Of a stretch of DNA of 64,000 nt, positions 17,443 to 26,251 are shown in pieces. Numbering within the stretch: position 1 is the stretch's first letter; every line of letters starts with the position of its first letter. The DNA comes from Isachenkonia alkalipeptolytica (GTDB lineage Bacteria; Bacillota; Clostridia; Peptostreptococcales; T1SED10-28): assembly GCF_009910325.1 (NCBI RefSeq), contig NZ_SUMG01000003.1, positions 146,387-210,386 on the forward strand, read 5' to 3'. The translations under genes and the position numbers were made by a program. The notes beneath the pieces are model-generated. The model searched no databases, was not told where the DNA came from, and saw only the letters and a list, made by a program, of their open reading frames with translations.

Positions 17443-19050
17443 TTGTACTTGGTCACAAAGGGAAAAAAAGGCGGCTATGAAGCGGTGCATCGTTTCTTTC
17501 ACAGCGTTAAGGGGACCGCAGGAACACTGGAACTTGAGGAAATTTCCCACTCCGCGGAAAAACTTCAGTTACTGTTGGAAGAAAAGGAAGAGGCCGGTTT
17601 TCTGGAGGACCATGAAATTGTAACCGTGATCAGGGGGCTGGGAGAAGTCCTGATATTGATGGAAAGTCGTATGGAGGAGGAATTCGGCAAGGAGTCCAAG
17701 GAAAATTTTCGGGGTTCTGTAGCCCCGGAGACGGGGGAATTACTCTCAACAGAAGATATGAAAAGAGGCCTTTCCCATAGGGAACCTTCTTCCATACAGG
17801 CTACAGGAAGGATCCTGCTTATTGATGACGAGGTATCCGTATTAAACTTCATCGGTAACATTTTACGAAATTACGATTATGAAGTGATGGTATCCCCGGA
17901 TCCGGAGGAAGCCATGGAGACCTTAAAATCGGAAGCCTTTGATTTGGTAATTGTGGATGTGGTGATGCCCGGGAAATCCGGTTTTGATATCCATGAGTTT
18001 ATTCTCCGGGAGAAAATTCATATTCCCGTGGTTTTTCTCACCGGCGTTCAAAACAAAGAGCTCCGTTACCGGGCCTTAAGGGACGGAGTGGATCATTTTC
18101 TGGAAAAGCCGATAGAACCGGCAGAGCTTTTATCCAGAGTTGAGGGAATTATGAAAAAGCAACATAATAAAAACACGGAGGTTTTCACCGACGAATTAAC
18201 CGGTGCCTTCAGTCGTAAATACTTTACCAAACGTTTTGAAGAGGAAAAACAGCGGCATCATCGTCAGGGAAAATTTTTTTCCATTGCCTTTATGGATCTG
18301 GACCATTTCAAGGAAGCCAACGATACCTACGGCCATCTTTTCGGAGATGAAGTATTAAAAGGGTTTGTGGAATGTATCCGCCGAAATTTACGAGAATATG
18401 ATCAGGTGTTTCGCTATGGGGGAGATGAATTTTTATTACTGCTGCCGGAAACTACGAATGAAGAGGCCTACATTGTGGTGGAACGAATCAGAAAATCCGT
18501 TAAGGAAAAGGTTTTTACCCCGGAGGGGGAAGAAGAGTATCAAATTTCCTTTAGCTCCGGTATTGCCATGATGAAAGAACCGAATGTATCCATGAGGGAA
18601 CTGGTGGAAAAGGCGGACGAGGCCCTATACCGAGCAAAGGAAAAGGGAAGAAATCAAACGATTTATGCCCCGAACAAAAAAGAGCAACGAAAAAGAAAAA
18701 TACTGATTGTGGACGATACCCTACTTATAGCAAATCTTATAAAAACCAGACTGGCCTATTTAAACTATGAAATTGCCCATGCCCAGGATGGGGAGGAAGC
18801 TCTGGAAATGATTCGGAAATTTCCACCGGACCTTGTGTTGCTGGACATTATGCTTCCAAAATTAACGGGAACCGAAGTTTTAAAAAGACTCAAGGGAGAT
18901 CCTGATTATAGGGACTTGAAAATCATCATGATTTCCGCGAAAAATAAGGAAAAGGATATCCTAAGCAATATTCGACTGGGGGCCAATGACTTTATCACAA
19001 AGCCTTTTTCCCTGGAAGTATTGGAAGAAAAGATTAAGAAGCTTCTATAA
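17443..19050 (+). CDS. HPt-REC-GGDEF-REC response regulator (diguanylate cyclase)
   Basis: 535 residues from TTG 17443, directly after an in-frame TAA. HPt histidine H20 lies in FFHSVKGTAGTLEL. The first receiver has D172 (VDVVMPGKSG) and EKPIEP. The GGDEF domain has GGDEF at 326-330 with an inhibitory-site motif, REYD, at 317-320, so it should make c-di-GMP with product feedback. A second receiver has D468 (LLDIMLP) and ITKPFS. It likely receives phosphate from the kinase upstream and controls polysaccharide synthesis by the downstream genes. The HPt is complete only if the upstream 31 codons are joined, so output may depend on reinitiation at TTG. Confidence 0.85.
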   Translation: MYLVTKGKKGGYEAVHRFFHSVKGTAGTLELEEISHSAEKLQLLLEEKEEAGFLEDHEIVTVIRGLGEVLILMESRMEEEFGKESKENFRGSVAPETGELLSTEDMKRGLSHREPSSIQATGRILLIDDEVSVLNFIGNILRNYDYEVMVSPDPEEAMETLKSEAFDLVIVDVVMPGKSGFDIHEFILREKIHIPVVFLTGVQNKELRYRALRDGVDHFLEKPIEPAELLSRVEGIMKKQHNKNTEVFTDELTGAFSRKYFTKRFEEEKQRHHRQGKFFSIAFMDLDHFKEANDTYGHLFGDEVLKGFVECIRRNLREYDQVFRYGGDEFLLLLPETTNEEAYIVVERIRKSVKEKVFTPEGEEEYQISFSSGIAMMKEPNVSMRELVEKADEALYRAKEKGRNQTIYAPNKKEQRKRKILIVDDTLLIANLIKTRLAYLNYEIAHAQDGEEALEMIRKFPPDLVLLDIMLPKLTGTEVLKRLKGDPDYRDLKIIMISAKNKEKDILSNIRLGANDFITKPFSLEVLEEKIKKLL

Positions 19051-19074
19051 ATTAAAAGAGAATCGGGTGTTAGT

Positions 19075-20223
19075 ATGATGATAGAAAATTACATTATGCC
19101 TATATTTTTGTTTATGCTTCTGTTAAACCTTCTGTTGTTTTTCTTGTTGTTGGTAAGGAAACTATATATGATCCGTGCCTTAAAAATAAAAGAAAACCTT
19201 CGAAAGGAGTTTGAAAAGGAACTGGCGGATTATATCTCTCATAAAGATCAAAATCGATTAAGGACCCCTGCAACGAAACGTGAGCGAAGGGTCTTTGAGG
19301 AGTTGATTTTAAGTTACGGAATCTTTTTAACCGGAGAGGCAAAAGAAAGGCTCCTGGAGGTAATCGGAAGGGAACACAAAATTGAAGAGATTAGGAAGAA
19401 GTTAAAAAGCAGCAATCCCTGGAGAAAAAGAATTGCCACCTACCAGGGGGGCGAATTCGGATTGAAGGAAATTGCCCCTTTGCTGTTGGAACAGTTAAAG
19501 CTTAAGGATCGGGAGCTGTTGTACATTACGGCAAGAGCCTTGATTAAACTGGAGGACCGAAAATATTTAAAAGAAATCTTACAGGCCATAGGAGAAGATC
19601 GTTCCATGGAGAAGAATAATGTCCTGGTACTGGTGGAACTGGTTGAGGGAGACATTCGTGACATATTGGAAGAGATCATGGAAGGGAGTGATTCCTTTCT
19701 ACATGCTCTGGCCTTGGAAATCTACGGTAAAAGACAGTATATGGAAGGTGTTCCTAGGATAGAAAAGATGGTGGAAAGTCCTTTAAAAGAAATCAGAATT
19801 GCCGCCTTAAAGGGAGCTGCCGCCTTGGGAGATATCGGAGATGCGGACTATTTTAACAAAATCGCCGCATTAAAAACCGACGAACAGTGGGAAGTAAGGG
19901 CTTTTTTAGCCAAGTATCTTAAGTATGTGAAAAATGGCCACGGGATTGAGATCCTGGGCAGTTTAATGAAAGATTCCAATTGGCATGTGCGAACCAACGC
20001 CGCTAATGCTCTTAAGGAGCAAGGGGAAGAAGGGTTGAAAATTTTAGTGGCGATGATGGACTCTGAAGACGGCTTTGCAGCGGATAAAGCTACGGAAGTC
20101 ATTCAAAAAGAGGTGATCTTTCATGGGCTTCTGGATAATTTGGAGGAAGGTACAATTAAAAACAGGATTGTTCAAAATATGGAAAAAGAATTGATGGAGG
20201 TGGGAGAAAATATTTACGGATAA
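19075..20223 (+). CDS. Membrane-anchored HEAT-repeat protein
   Basis: 382 residues. One N-terminal membrane segment (about 6-27) is followed by a basic helical linker and, from about residue 125, a run of HEAT-like helical pairs (LLYITARALIKLEDRKYL; EIRIAALKGAAALGDIGDADYF; WHVRTNAANALKEQGEEGL). HEAT repeats are protein-binding scaffolds. It sits between the GGDEF regulator (25 bp) and a processive glycosyltransferase (8 bp), so it probably connects signalling to, or assembles, the polysaccharide synthase at the membrane. The exact partner is inferred from position only. Confidence 0.82.
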   Translation: MMIENYIMPIFLFMLLLNLLLFFLLLVRKLYMIRALKIKENLRKEFEKELADYISHKDQNRLRTPATKRERRVFEELILSYGIFLTGEAKERLLEVIGREHKIEEIRKKLKSSNPWRKRIATYQGGEFGLKEIAPLLLEQLKLKDRELLYITARALIKLEDRKYLKEILQAIGEDRSMEKNNVLVLVELVEGDIRDILEEIMEGSDSFLHALALEIYGKRQYMEGVPRIEKMVESPLKEIRIAALKGAAALGDIGDADYFNKIAALKTDEQWEVRAFLAKYLKYVKNGHGIEILGSLMKDSNWHVRTNAANALKEQGEEGLKILVAMMDSEDGFAADKATEVIQKEVIFHGLLDNLEEGTIKNRIVQNMEKELMEVGENIYG

Positions 20224-20230
20224 TTTTTGG

Positions 20231-21634
20231 GTGCAAAGCATTATTCATTTCAATTACTTTATTTTGTTTTATATAATTTTTGTAAACCTGGTGTATACCC
20301 TTCTTTTTCTTTTTTCCATTCGGGGGATCTACATCCATCGAAAAAAGAATCGTTACTGGTCCTATGAAGATATGATTGCATCGAGCTATACACCACCCTT
20401 ATCCATATTAGTTCCCTGTTTTAACGAGGCGGAAACCATTGTGGATAATATAAAAGCCTTACTTAGTTTGGAATACGGAGAGTTTCAACTGGTTATCATA
20501 AACGACGGTTCGAAGGATGAAACATTGAAGGTATTGATGGAGGAGTTTGATCTGCACCGCGTGGATATGCCCTATAAAAAGGAGATTTCTACGAAAAAAG
20601 TGAATAGGATTTACCTCTCCGCAAGTTCGGAAAATATTATTGTATTGGACAAAGAAAACGGAGGGAAGGCCGATGCACTGAATGCGGGAATAAATGTGGC
20701 GGAATATCCCTTGATTACCGCTATCGATGCGGATTCCATTATAGAACGGAACTCTTTGGTTAAAGTAGTACGTCCCTTTGTGGAAAATCGGGACGTGGTG
20801 GTATCGGGAGGGATTGTACGACCGGTTAATGATGCAAAGATTAGTAAAGGATTTATTGAAAAAATCAGTCTGGGTAAAAAATCCGTTGTTCGATTTCAAG
20901 TCGTGGAATACCTAAGAGCTTTTTTATTCGGCAGAATCGGCTGGGGGATGATCAATTCTCTGATGATTGTTTCCGGAGCCTTTGGAGTTTTTAATAAAAA
21001 AGTGGTGATCGAAGCCGGGGGTTATACGGAAGAAACCATCGGGGAAGATATGGAACTGGTGGTGAAAATTCATCGACTGATGAAGGAGAAGAAAAAGAAG
21101 TATGAAATCGTCTTTGTTCCGGACCCCGTTTGCTGGACTCAGGTGCCGGAAGAACTGAAAACATTAAAAAATCAACGTAAACGATGGCATAAAGGGCTGA
21201 TGGACACTATGCTGAATCATAGAGGCATGCTATTAAATCCGAAGTACGGAACCGTGGGTCTTTTGGGAATGCCCTACTTTTTTTTCGTGGAGATGCTGGG
21301 GCCGGTAATTGAAATCATCGGTTACATAGCTATTCTGCTTTCCTTCTGGTATGGGATTATCAGCTTGGAGTTTGCCCTGGTATTCTTTGCTTTTGCTGTT
21401 GTGTACGGCGTTTTTTTATCCATCGGTGCAATTTTATTGGATGAATACAATTTCAAAAAATATAACAATATTTCCGAATACTTTACACTGGTGATCTATA
21501 GTGTTCTGGAAAATTTCGGATACCGGCAGCTCACTACCTGGTGGCGCTTTGTGGCATTTTGGCAATATAAAAGAAGGGGTAACAAATGGGGAGATATGAA
21601 GCGAAAAGCTTTCAGTGAAAAGAGTCAAGAATAA
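20231..21634 (+). CDS. Processive family 2 glycosyltransferase (PgaC/BcsA-like)
   Basis: 467 residues from GTG 20231, 8 bp after the HEAT gene. One N-terminal membrane segment (10-30), a GT-A catalytic domain, and three or four C-terminal membrane segments (340-440). Catalytic motifs of processive beta-glycosyltransferases are all present: NDGSKDE, the metal-binding IDADS (165-169), the base GEDME (271-275) and QRKRW (315-319). Such enzymes polymerise and export cellulose-, hyaluronan- or poly-N-acetylglucosamine-like chains. A polysaccharide deacetylase follows, which favours an amino-sugar polymer such as PNAG. Control by c-di-GMP is suggested by the GGDEF gene upstream. No PilZ domain is visible. 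Confidence 0.9.
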   Translation: MQSIIHFNYFILFYIIFVNLVYTLLFLFSIRGIYIHRKKNRYWSYEDMIASSYTPPLSILVPCFNEAETIVDNIKALLSLEYGEFQLVIINDGSKDETLKVLMEEFDLHRVDMPYKKEISTKKVNRIYLSASSENIIVLDKENGGKADALNAGINVAEYPLITAIDADSIIERNSLVKVVRPFVENRDVVVSGGIVRPVNDAKISKGFIEKISLGKKSVVRFQVVEYLRAFLFGRIGWGMINSLMIVSGAFGVFNKKVVIEAGGYTEETIGEDMELVVKIHRLMKEKKKKYEIVFVPDPVCWTQVPEELKTLKNQRKRWHKGLMDTMLNHRGMLLNPKYGTVGLLGMPYFFFVEMLGPVIEIIGYIAILLSFWYGIISLEFALVFFAFAVVYGVFLSIGAILLDEYNFKKYNNISEYFTLVIYSVLENFGYRQLTTWWRFVAFWQYKRRGNKWGDMKRKAFSEKSQE

Positions 21635-21807
21635 ATCGGGTTCTTCACGTTAAGCATAAAGCCATCATGAAAAATCCCCTTATCGATGAAGTGCCTTTTA
21701 ATTTTTTTTAATGGGAACCCTTCGGCAAATCTCATCGTCATAAGAGTATGACAGTAAAACTAAAGCAAATGACCTTATATAGGAAACACACAGAATGGAG
21801 GGGAAAA

Positions 21808-23241
21808 ATGAGAGGAAAAAAAGTGGCATGGAGTTTGGTTTTGATCACCATTTTGTTTATGACGGTAATAATCTTAGGAGACGATGGATTTGGAAACAAT
21901 GGGGATTCCAATGCAGACTCTGAAGATGATGTTAAGATTAGTGAATCCGCTTATCCGGGAATTGATATCAAAGCGGTGATCGATGAATCGGAAACCTATC
22001 GAATGGCTATTCATTATCCGGTTTTTGAGGCGCCATCCCTGAATCAAGAAATTGAAGCCTATGTGGATTCGGCAAAAAAACAATTTTTCCGAGAAGTAGA
22101 CAAGAATCAGCAGCACCTAAAGGAACGACCGGCTACATTTAATGTATCTTTTGATATTTATCGAGTTTCTGATGAAGTGTACGGGATCGCCTTTGATGAA
22201 CAAAGCTTTGTCGGTGGGGCCAATGGCCGACAGGAAGGGCAGATTTACCATATGAATTTAGAGTCAGAAGAAGTATTTAATCCGGAGCAGGTGATCGTGG
22301 ACAGTCAGAATAATCGCAAAGCGCTTTATAACTATGTTCTTAAGGAATTTCAAGAATCGGAAGAATACCGAGATTTTTTCTTTAAAGAGTATTTGCAGGA
22401 CTTAATGCTTAACTCACCGGATCTTTTTAGAAAAATCATTCTAAAGGACCGGGAACTCCTTCTAAAGTTCGATAAATATGAGGTAACGGCAGGTGCGGCG
22501 GGAATGCCGGAAATAACCGTTCCCTTAGAGGAGATTAATCTGACACTGACAGAAACGGGTCAGGACTTCCTAAAGGTTGATGGGAAGGACGAGTCCGTAA
22601 CCGAATCCGATGATGAAGAAAAACAGGAAGATCAAAATTCTGAAGTGGGGAATGAAGAGGAAGAGGATAAAGAGGAGCCTTTAAAAAAAGTTGCGTTGAC
22701 TTTTGACGACGGTCCCCACTCCCAATACACTCCGGAAATACTTGAAATTCTTGATAGATATGATGCAAAAGCCACATTTTTTATGTTGGGGAATCGAGTG
22801 GAATTCTATCCGGACTTGGTCCGGGAAGTATTTGATCGGGGACATGAAATCGGCAATCACACCTATGATCATAAGGACTTAACCGCTATGGGAGCTGAGG
22901 CGATTCAAAATGAAGTGGGAAAAGCGAGCCTAGCCATTGAAGAGATTATCGGCCGGAAGCCCAAGATCCTAAGACCTCCCTACGGAGCTTTTAACGAAGC
23001 GGTTGAAAATTCCGTGCAGATTCCCTTAATTCTGTGGACGGTGGATACCCTGGATTGGAAACATAAAGATCCTCAAAAAATATTGGAGAGTGTAAAATCT
23101 GATGTAGAGGAAGATAGTATAATTCTGATGCATGATATTCACTCGGGGACTCCGGAAGGGTTGGGAAAAGTACTCGCTTATTTGGACGGGGAAGGTTACG
23201 ATTTCGTTACGATTTCAGAGTTAAGGAATCAGGGCTCATAA
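21808..23241 (+). CDS. Secreted polysaccharide deacetylase with DUF3298-like domain
   Basis: 477 residues from ATG 21808, preceded by TGGAGGGGAAAA. An earlier ATG at 21748 lacks a site. An N-terminal membrane anchor or signal (5-25) is followed by a DUF3298/PdaC-like domain (about 50-255, with VGGANGRQEG), an acidic linker, and a NodB deacetylase domain from about 290: TFDDGPHSQYT (catalytic DD), HEIGNHTYDH (metal-binding H..H), LRPPYGAFN and LMHDIHSGT. All core residues are present, so it should be active on N-acetylated glycans. It may modify the polymer made by the preceding glycosyltransferase, or peptidoglycan as PdaC does. Confidence 0.92.
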   Translation: MRGKKVAWSLVLITILFMTVIILGDDGFGNNGDSNADSEDDVKISESAYPGIDIKAVIDESETYRMAIHYPVFEAPSLNQEIEAYVDSAKKQFFREVDKNQQHLKERPATFNVSFDIYRVSDEVYGIAFDEQSFVGGANGRQEGQIYHMNLESEEVFNPEQVIVDSQNNRKALYNYVLKEFQESEEYRDFFFKEYLQDLMLNSPDLFRKIILKDRELLLKFDKYEVTAGAAGMPEITVPLEEINLTLTETGQDFLKVDGKDESVTESDDEEKQEDQNSEVGNEEEEDKEEPLKKVALTFDDGPHSQYTPEILEILDRYDAKATFFMLGNRVEFYPDLVREVFDRGHEIGNHTYDHKDLTAMGAEAIQNEVGKASLAIEEIIGRKPKILRPPYGAFNEAVENSVQIPLILWTVDTLDWKHKDPQKILESVKSDVEEDSIILMHDIHSGTPEGLGKVLAYLDGEGYDFVTISELRNQGS

Positions 23242-23244
23242 TAA

Positions 23245-23287
23245 AAGAACCGCCTTGGGATCTTTCAATCCTTCAGGCGGTTCTTTA
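23245..23287 (+). terminator. Intrinsic terminator after the deacetylase gene
   Basis: GAACCGCC (23247-23254) pairs with GGCGGTTC (23276-23283), followed by TTTAT. It closes the signalling/polysaccharide block. Confidence 0.85.
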
Positions 23288-23364
23288 TATCTGTATGTTA
23301 ATTTTCCTTATTGGTTGTATCTTATTCTTCATTATTCGTAGTAGCCCTCAAGTCTAAAAAATCC

Positions 23365-23847
23365 TTATTGAAAAAAATCATAACCGCCTTTACCGTTTCT
23401 TTTCACTTCGTACATGGCAGAGTCCGCATTCCTTAATAAGGTTTCGCTATCAGTGCCATTTTCGGGATAGGTGGTAACACCGATTGAGGAATTTACATAA
23501 CAGGCATTCCCTTTTATATGCATAACCTCTTGTATATTTCGATGAATTTTTTGAATAAGATCGGTGACCGCTTGTTTGTCTTCGGTATTACGCAGGATGA
23601 TGGTAAACTCATCGCCACCCATTCGAGCAACGGTATCGGATTTTCGAACATCATCCGACAAACGGTTTGCAACGGTAACTAAAACCTCATCCTCGGCTTC
23701 ATGACCATACTGATCATTAATTTCCTTAAATCCGTCTAAATCAATAAATAGCAGCATAAATTTATTTTGATCTCTTTCGTGTTCCAGGATCATCCGTTGT
23801 AATACTTCAAAAAATAATCGTCGATTGGGCAGCCCGGTGAGCTTCAC
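23365..23847 (-). pseudogene. GGDEF domain fragment, 5' end replaced by a repeat
   Basis: 160 codons covering a nearly complete GGDEF domain: TGLPNRRLF at the start, GGDEF in ARMGGDEFTIIL with an RKSD inhibitory site five residues upstream, and GVTTYPENG. The apparent GTG start is made by the left end of the repeat at 23842, and everything before the TGLPNR motif is missing. Such cyclases normally carry a sensor domain in front. The catalytic fold is intact, but there is no promoter or ribosome site, so it is probably not expressed. Confidence 0.82.
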
Positions 23848-24090
23848 AGAGGGACGGTTCTGTTGTGAGGTAGCAATACAAACGTGTAGAGCATATAATT
23901 GATCATTTTTTTCAGATTATAAGAGTATTGAAACCGACAATCATATTTAGGGAAAGTTCGATAAATGGTTTTCCATAATTTATTAGAAGTCTCAATTTAG
24001 AGTTCATTATTTAGAATTATGTTGCTCGATGGACCAAAGAAATGCTTTTATTATATGAAAATCTCACAACAGAACCGTCCCCGCGTGAGG
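23842..24090 (+). mobile_element. Repeat element, long type 1 (249 bp)
   Basis: Left end TTCACAGAGGGACGGTTC...GTTGTGAGG and right end CTCACAACAGAACCGTCCCC...GTGAGG are both complete. The interior (GTAGAGCATATAATTG, GAAACCGACAATCAT, TTGCTCGATGGACC) is shared with the copy at 53791. It lies exactly between two divergent genes that have both lost their 5' ends, so it marks a deletion or rearrangement junction. Confidence 0.9.
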
Positions 24091-24096
24091 AACGGA

Positions 24097-25020
24097 ATGG
24101 ATCCAACCTCCCTGGGAAGTCTTATTTGGGACTGGATCACTCAGGATGGAGAACGTGTCCCTTCACAAAAGGTTCCCATGGTACCCTTGGACTGGGCGGG
24201 GATTAACAGTGATGTGGATAGCCTTACCTGGTTTGGGCACTCAAATGTCCTATTAAGTATTGATAATAAAAAAATATTAATCGACCCCATGTTTGACGAT
24301 ATGGCATCTCCGGTATCCTTTATCGGAAGCCGGAGGTTTACCGAGGACATCTTCCATGTGATTGAAGATTTACCTCAAATTGACGCCGTGTTTATTACCC
24401 ACGATCATTATGATCATTTGGATTATCCCTCGATTCTTGCCTTAAAGGATAAGACGGAGCACTTTTTCGTGCCCCTGGGTGTGGATGCCCATCTTAGTGA
24501 GTGGGGAGTGGAGCCTGAGAACATTACTGCCATGAACTGGTGGGATGAGGTAGAATGGCAAGGGGTGGATATTGCAGCGGTTCCTGCCCGGCATTACTCC
24601 AGCCGAGGTTTATTTGATCAAAACAGTACCCTGTGGTCCGGCTGGGTAATCTCCGGAGAGGAGACTAATATCTATATTAGCGGCGACACAAGCTATGGAC
24701 AACACTTTCAGGCAATCGGAGAGACCTACGGCCCCTTTGATCTGACTTTAATTGAGGGTGGCCAATACGATCGCCGATGGGCGGACTCCCACATGTTTCC
24801 CGAAGAAGCGGTTCAGGCCCATATTGATGCCCGGGGAGAGGTAATGATGCTTATGCATTGGGGTGCCTTTTCTCTATCACTACACGATTGGTCAGAGCTA
24901 ATTGAAAGAGCCCTTGTGGAAGGGGAGGACCGGGAGGTTTCAATCATCGCCCCCCAAATCGGCGAGACCGTGGACCTTCAGGATTTGGATCTTTCCATCA
25001 CTCCTTGGTGGGATTTTTAA
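24097..25020 (+). CDS. MBL-fold hydrolase, NAPE-PLD/UlaG-like, N-terminus disturbed by a repeat
   Basis: 307 residues from ATG 24097, 6 bp after the repeat; the frame is also open into the repeat. It is a metallo-beta-lactamase fold with the metal site HDHYDHLD, then PARHYSSRG, SGDTSYG and LMHWGAF. It resembles the NAPE-phospholipase D / UlaG branch, where the family N-terminus is longer. No ribosome site precedes ATG 24097, and upstream sequence is the mobile repeat. The original 5' end and promoter are probably gone, although the catalytic domain looks intact. Substrate unknown. Confidence 0.75.
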   Translation: MDPTSLGSLIWDWITQDGERVPSQKVPMVPLDWAGINSDVDSLTWFGHSNVLLSIDNKKILIDPMFDDMASPVSFIGSRRFTEDIFHVIEDLPQIDAVFITHDHYDHLDYPSILALKDKTEHFFVPLGVDAHLSEWGVEPENITAMNWWDEVEWQGVDIAAVPARHYSSRGLFDQNSTLWSGWVISGEETNIYISGDTSYGQHFQAIGETYGPFDLTLIEGGQYDRRWADSHMFPEEAVQAHIDARGEVMMLMHWGAFSLSLHDWSELIERALVEGEDREVSIIAPQIGETVDLQDLDLSITPWWDF

Positions 25021-25029
25021 AGGAATTAG

Positions 25030-25152
25030 GCAGGTCGAGGCTTTGCCCTGGTGGCCGAAGAAATTCTAAAATTGGCAGAAGAGCTACATGAGGTTTTGAA
25101 AGAATTTAAGTATAAAATGGTTAACGAGGTATTTGCAAAAAGCACCCGGTAA
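25030..25152 (+). pseudogene. Remnant of a methyl-accepting chemotaxis protein 3' end
   Basis: In one frame the sequence reads GRGFALVAEEILKLAEE, the conserved signalling hairpin tip of chemoreceptors, followed at once by a different C-terminal end (LHEVLKEFKYK) and a stop. A stop codon lies directly upstream. About 40 codons survive, with an internal deletion. Confidence 0.75.
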
Positions 25153-25167
25153 AGGGGTGCTTTTTTC
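25137..25167 (+). terminator. Intrinsic terminator overlapping the chemoreceptor remnant stop
   Basis: AAAAAGCACCC and GGGGTGCTTTTTT form the stem, with a short GGTAAA loop and a T run. Confidence 0.8.
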
Positions 25168-25303
25168 TTGTGAAATACTAATGAAACATTTTTCTGTTAC
25201 GGTGTAGTCGTTGTAGAAAAATACATCCGAACTCATGGATGAAAGGAGTATGCAACAGGGGGTATTTACCCAAAAGAGAAGACAATTTATAGGAGGTTTT
25301 ATT

Positions 25304-26071
25304 TTGAAGAAAAAAATTATTACAGTATTGCTGATCATGGGTATGGGCCTTTTGGTTTTGACGGCTTGTGGCAACGGTGATACAGACAACAATGACAATG
25401 CAGAAGAAAATGGAGAAGCTACAGGACAGGTACCGGAAGCAACGGAAGAAATCGACCCGGATGACTATGAAGACGATGATGTTTTAGTTCGGATAAATGA
25501 TGAAGAAGTACTTTTTTCCGAGTTTGAAGAGGAATTTGAGCGAAACAAACTTGCGGCCTCTCAGCAATATGGAATTGACTTGGACAGCGAAGAGGGTGCT
25601 GTTATGATCCCGCAAATTCAGCAGCAGGCAATAGAGTCGTTGATCAGTCAGAATGTGATGCTGCAGGAAGCCGAGAATCAAGGGATCGATGTCAGTGATG
25701 GAGACGTCGAAGATAATATTGATGATTTAACCGAGCAGTTCGGCGGAGAAGAAGGGCTGGAAGAAGCCATGGAAGTCGAAGGCTTGGATGATGAATCCTT
25801 ACGGGCATTTATACGGGAAAATCTGATGATCGAAAATCTATTCAGTCAGAATTTAAATATGGAGAGCATTGAAATTACCGAGGATGAAAAAGAAGCATAT
25901 TATGCTCAGCTTGAAGAAAGCTGGGAAGAACAGGGACAGGAACACGTGCCCTTTGAAGAAGTGGAAGAACAGATTGCTCAGCAGCTGCAACAACAAAAGC
26001 AACAGGAAATGCAAATGGAGTATCTCGAAGAGTTAATGGAAGACAGCGAAATTGAACGACTGTATCTATAA
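25304..26071 (+). CDS. SurA-N-like lipoprotein chaperone without a PPIase domain
   Basis: 255 residues from TTG 25304, 7 bp after TAGGAGG; an ATG at 25235 is rejected because it precedes the site. It is a lipoprotein: LLVLTAC with Cys22, then an acidic asparagine-rich linker. Residues about 65-190 match the N-terminal helical domain of SurA/PrsA-type foldases (VLVRINDEEVLFSEFEEEF; AIESLISQNVMLQEAENQG). The parvulin domain that should follow is absent. The C-terminus is a glutamine-rich helix. It may hold exported proteins during folding. Other members of this architecture are known in Gram-positives. Confidence 0.85.
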   Translation: MKKKIITVLLIMGMGLLVLTACGNGDTDNNDNAEENGEATGQVPEATEEIDPDDYEDDDVLVRINDEEVLFSEFEEEFERNKLAASQQYGIDLDSEEGAVMIPQIQQQAIESLISQNVMLQEAENQGIDVSDGDVEDNIDDLTEQFGGEEGLEEAMEVEGLDDESLRAFIRENLMIENLFSQNLNMESIEITEDEKEAYYAQLEESWEEQGQEHVPFEEVEEQIAQQLQQQKQQEMQMEYLEELMEDSEIERLYL

Positions 26072-26091
26072 TTATTTGCACGAAAGTAATG

Positions 26092-26131
26092 AAAATGCCC
26101 GAGGAACAGCTTACAATTCCTTGGGCATTTA
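26092..26131 (+). terminator. Intrinsic terminator
   Basis: AAATGCCCGAGGAA pairs with TTCCTTGGGCATTT around a short loop, directly after the SurA-like gene. Confidence 0.8.
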
Positions 26132-26251
26132 TGATATAAGGCGTTTTTTACTCTGGGAATAAGAAACCCTGGATTTTATTGATCAAACACATATCAACGT
26201 TTGTCCGAAAAGAGGAAGTTGTCTAAAAACCGATTAAAAAGGAGCGGTTTC

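Noticed and set aside
24019..24096. Longer MBL protein starting inside the repeat at 24019
   Set aside because: The codons translate the repeat itself and no ribosome site precedes them; they are a by-product of the open frame through the element.
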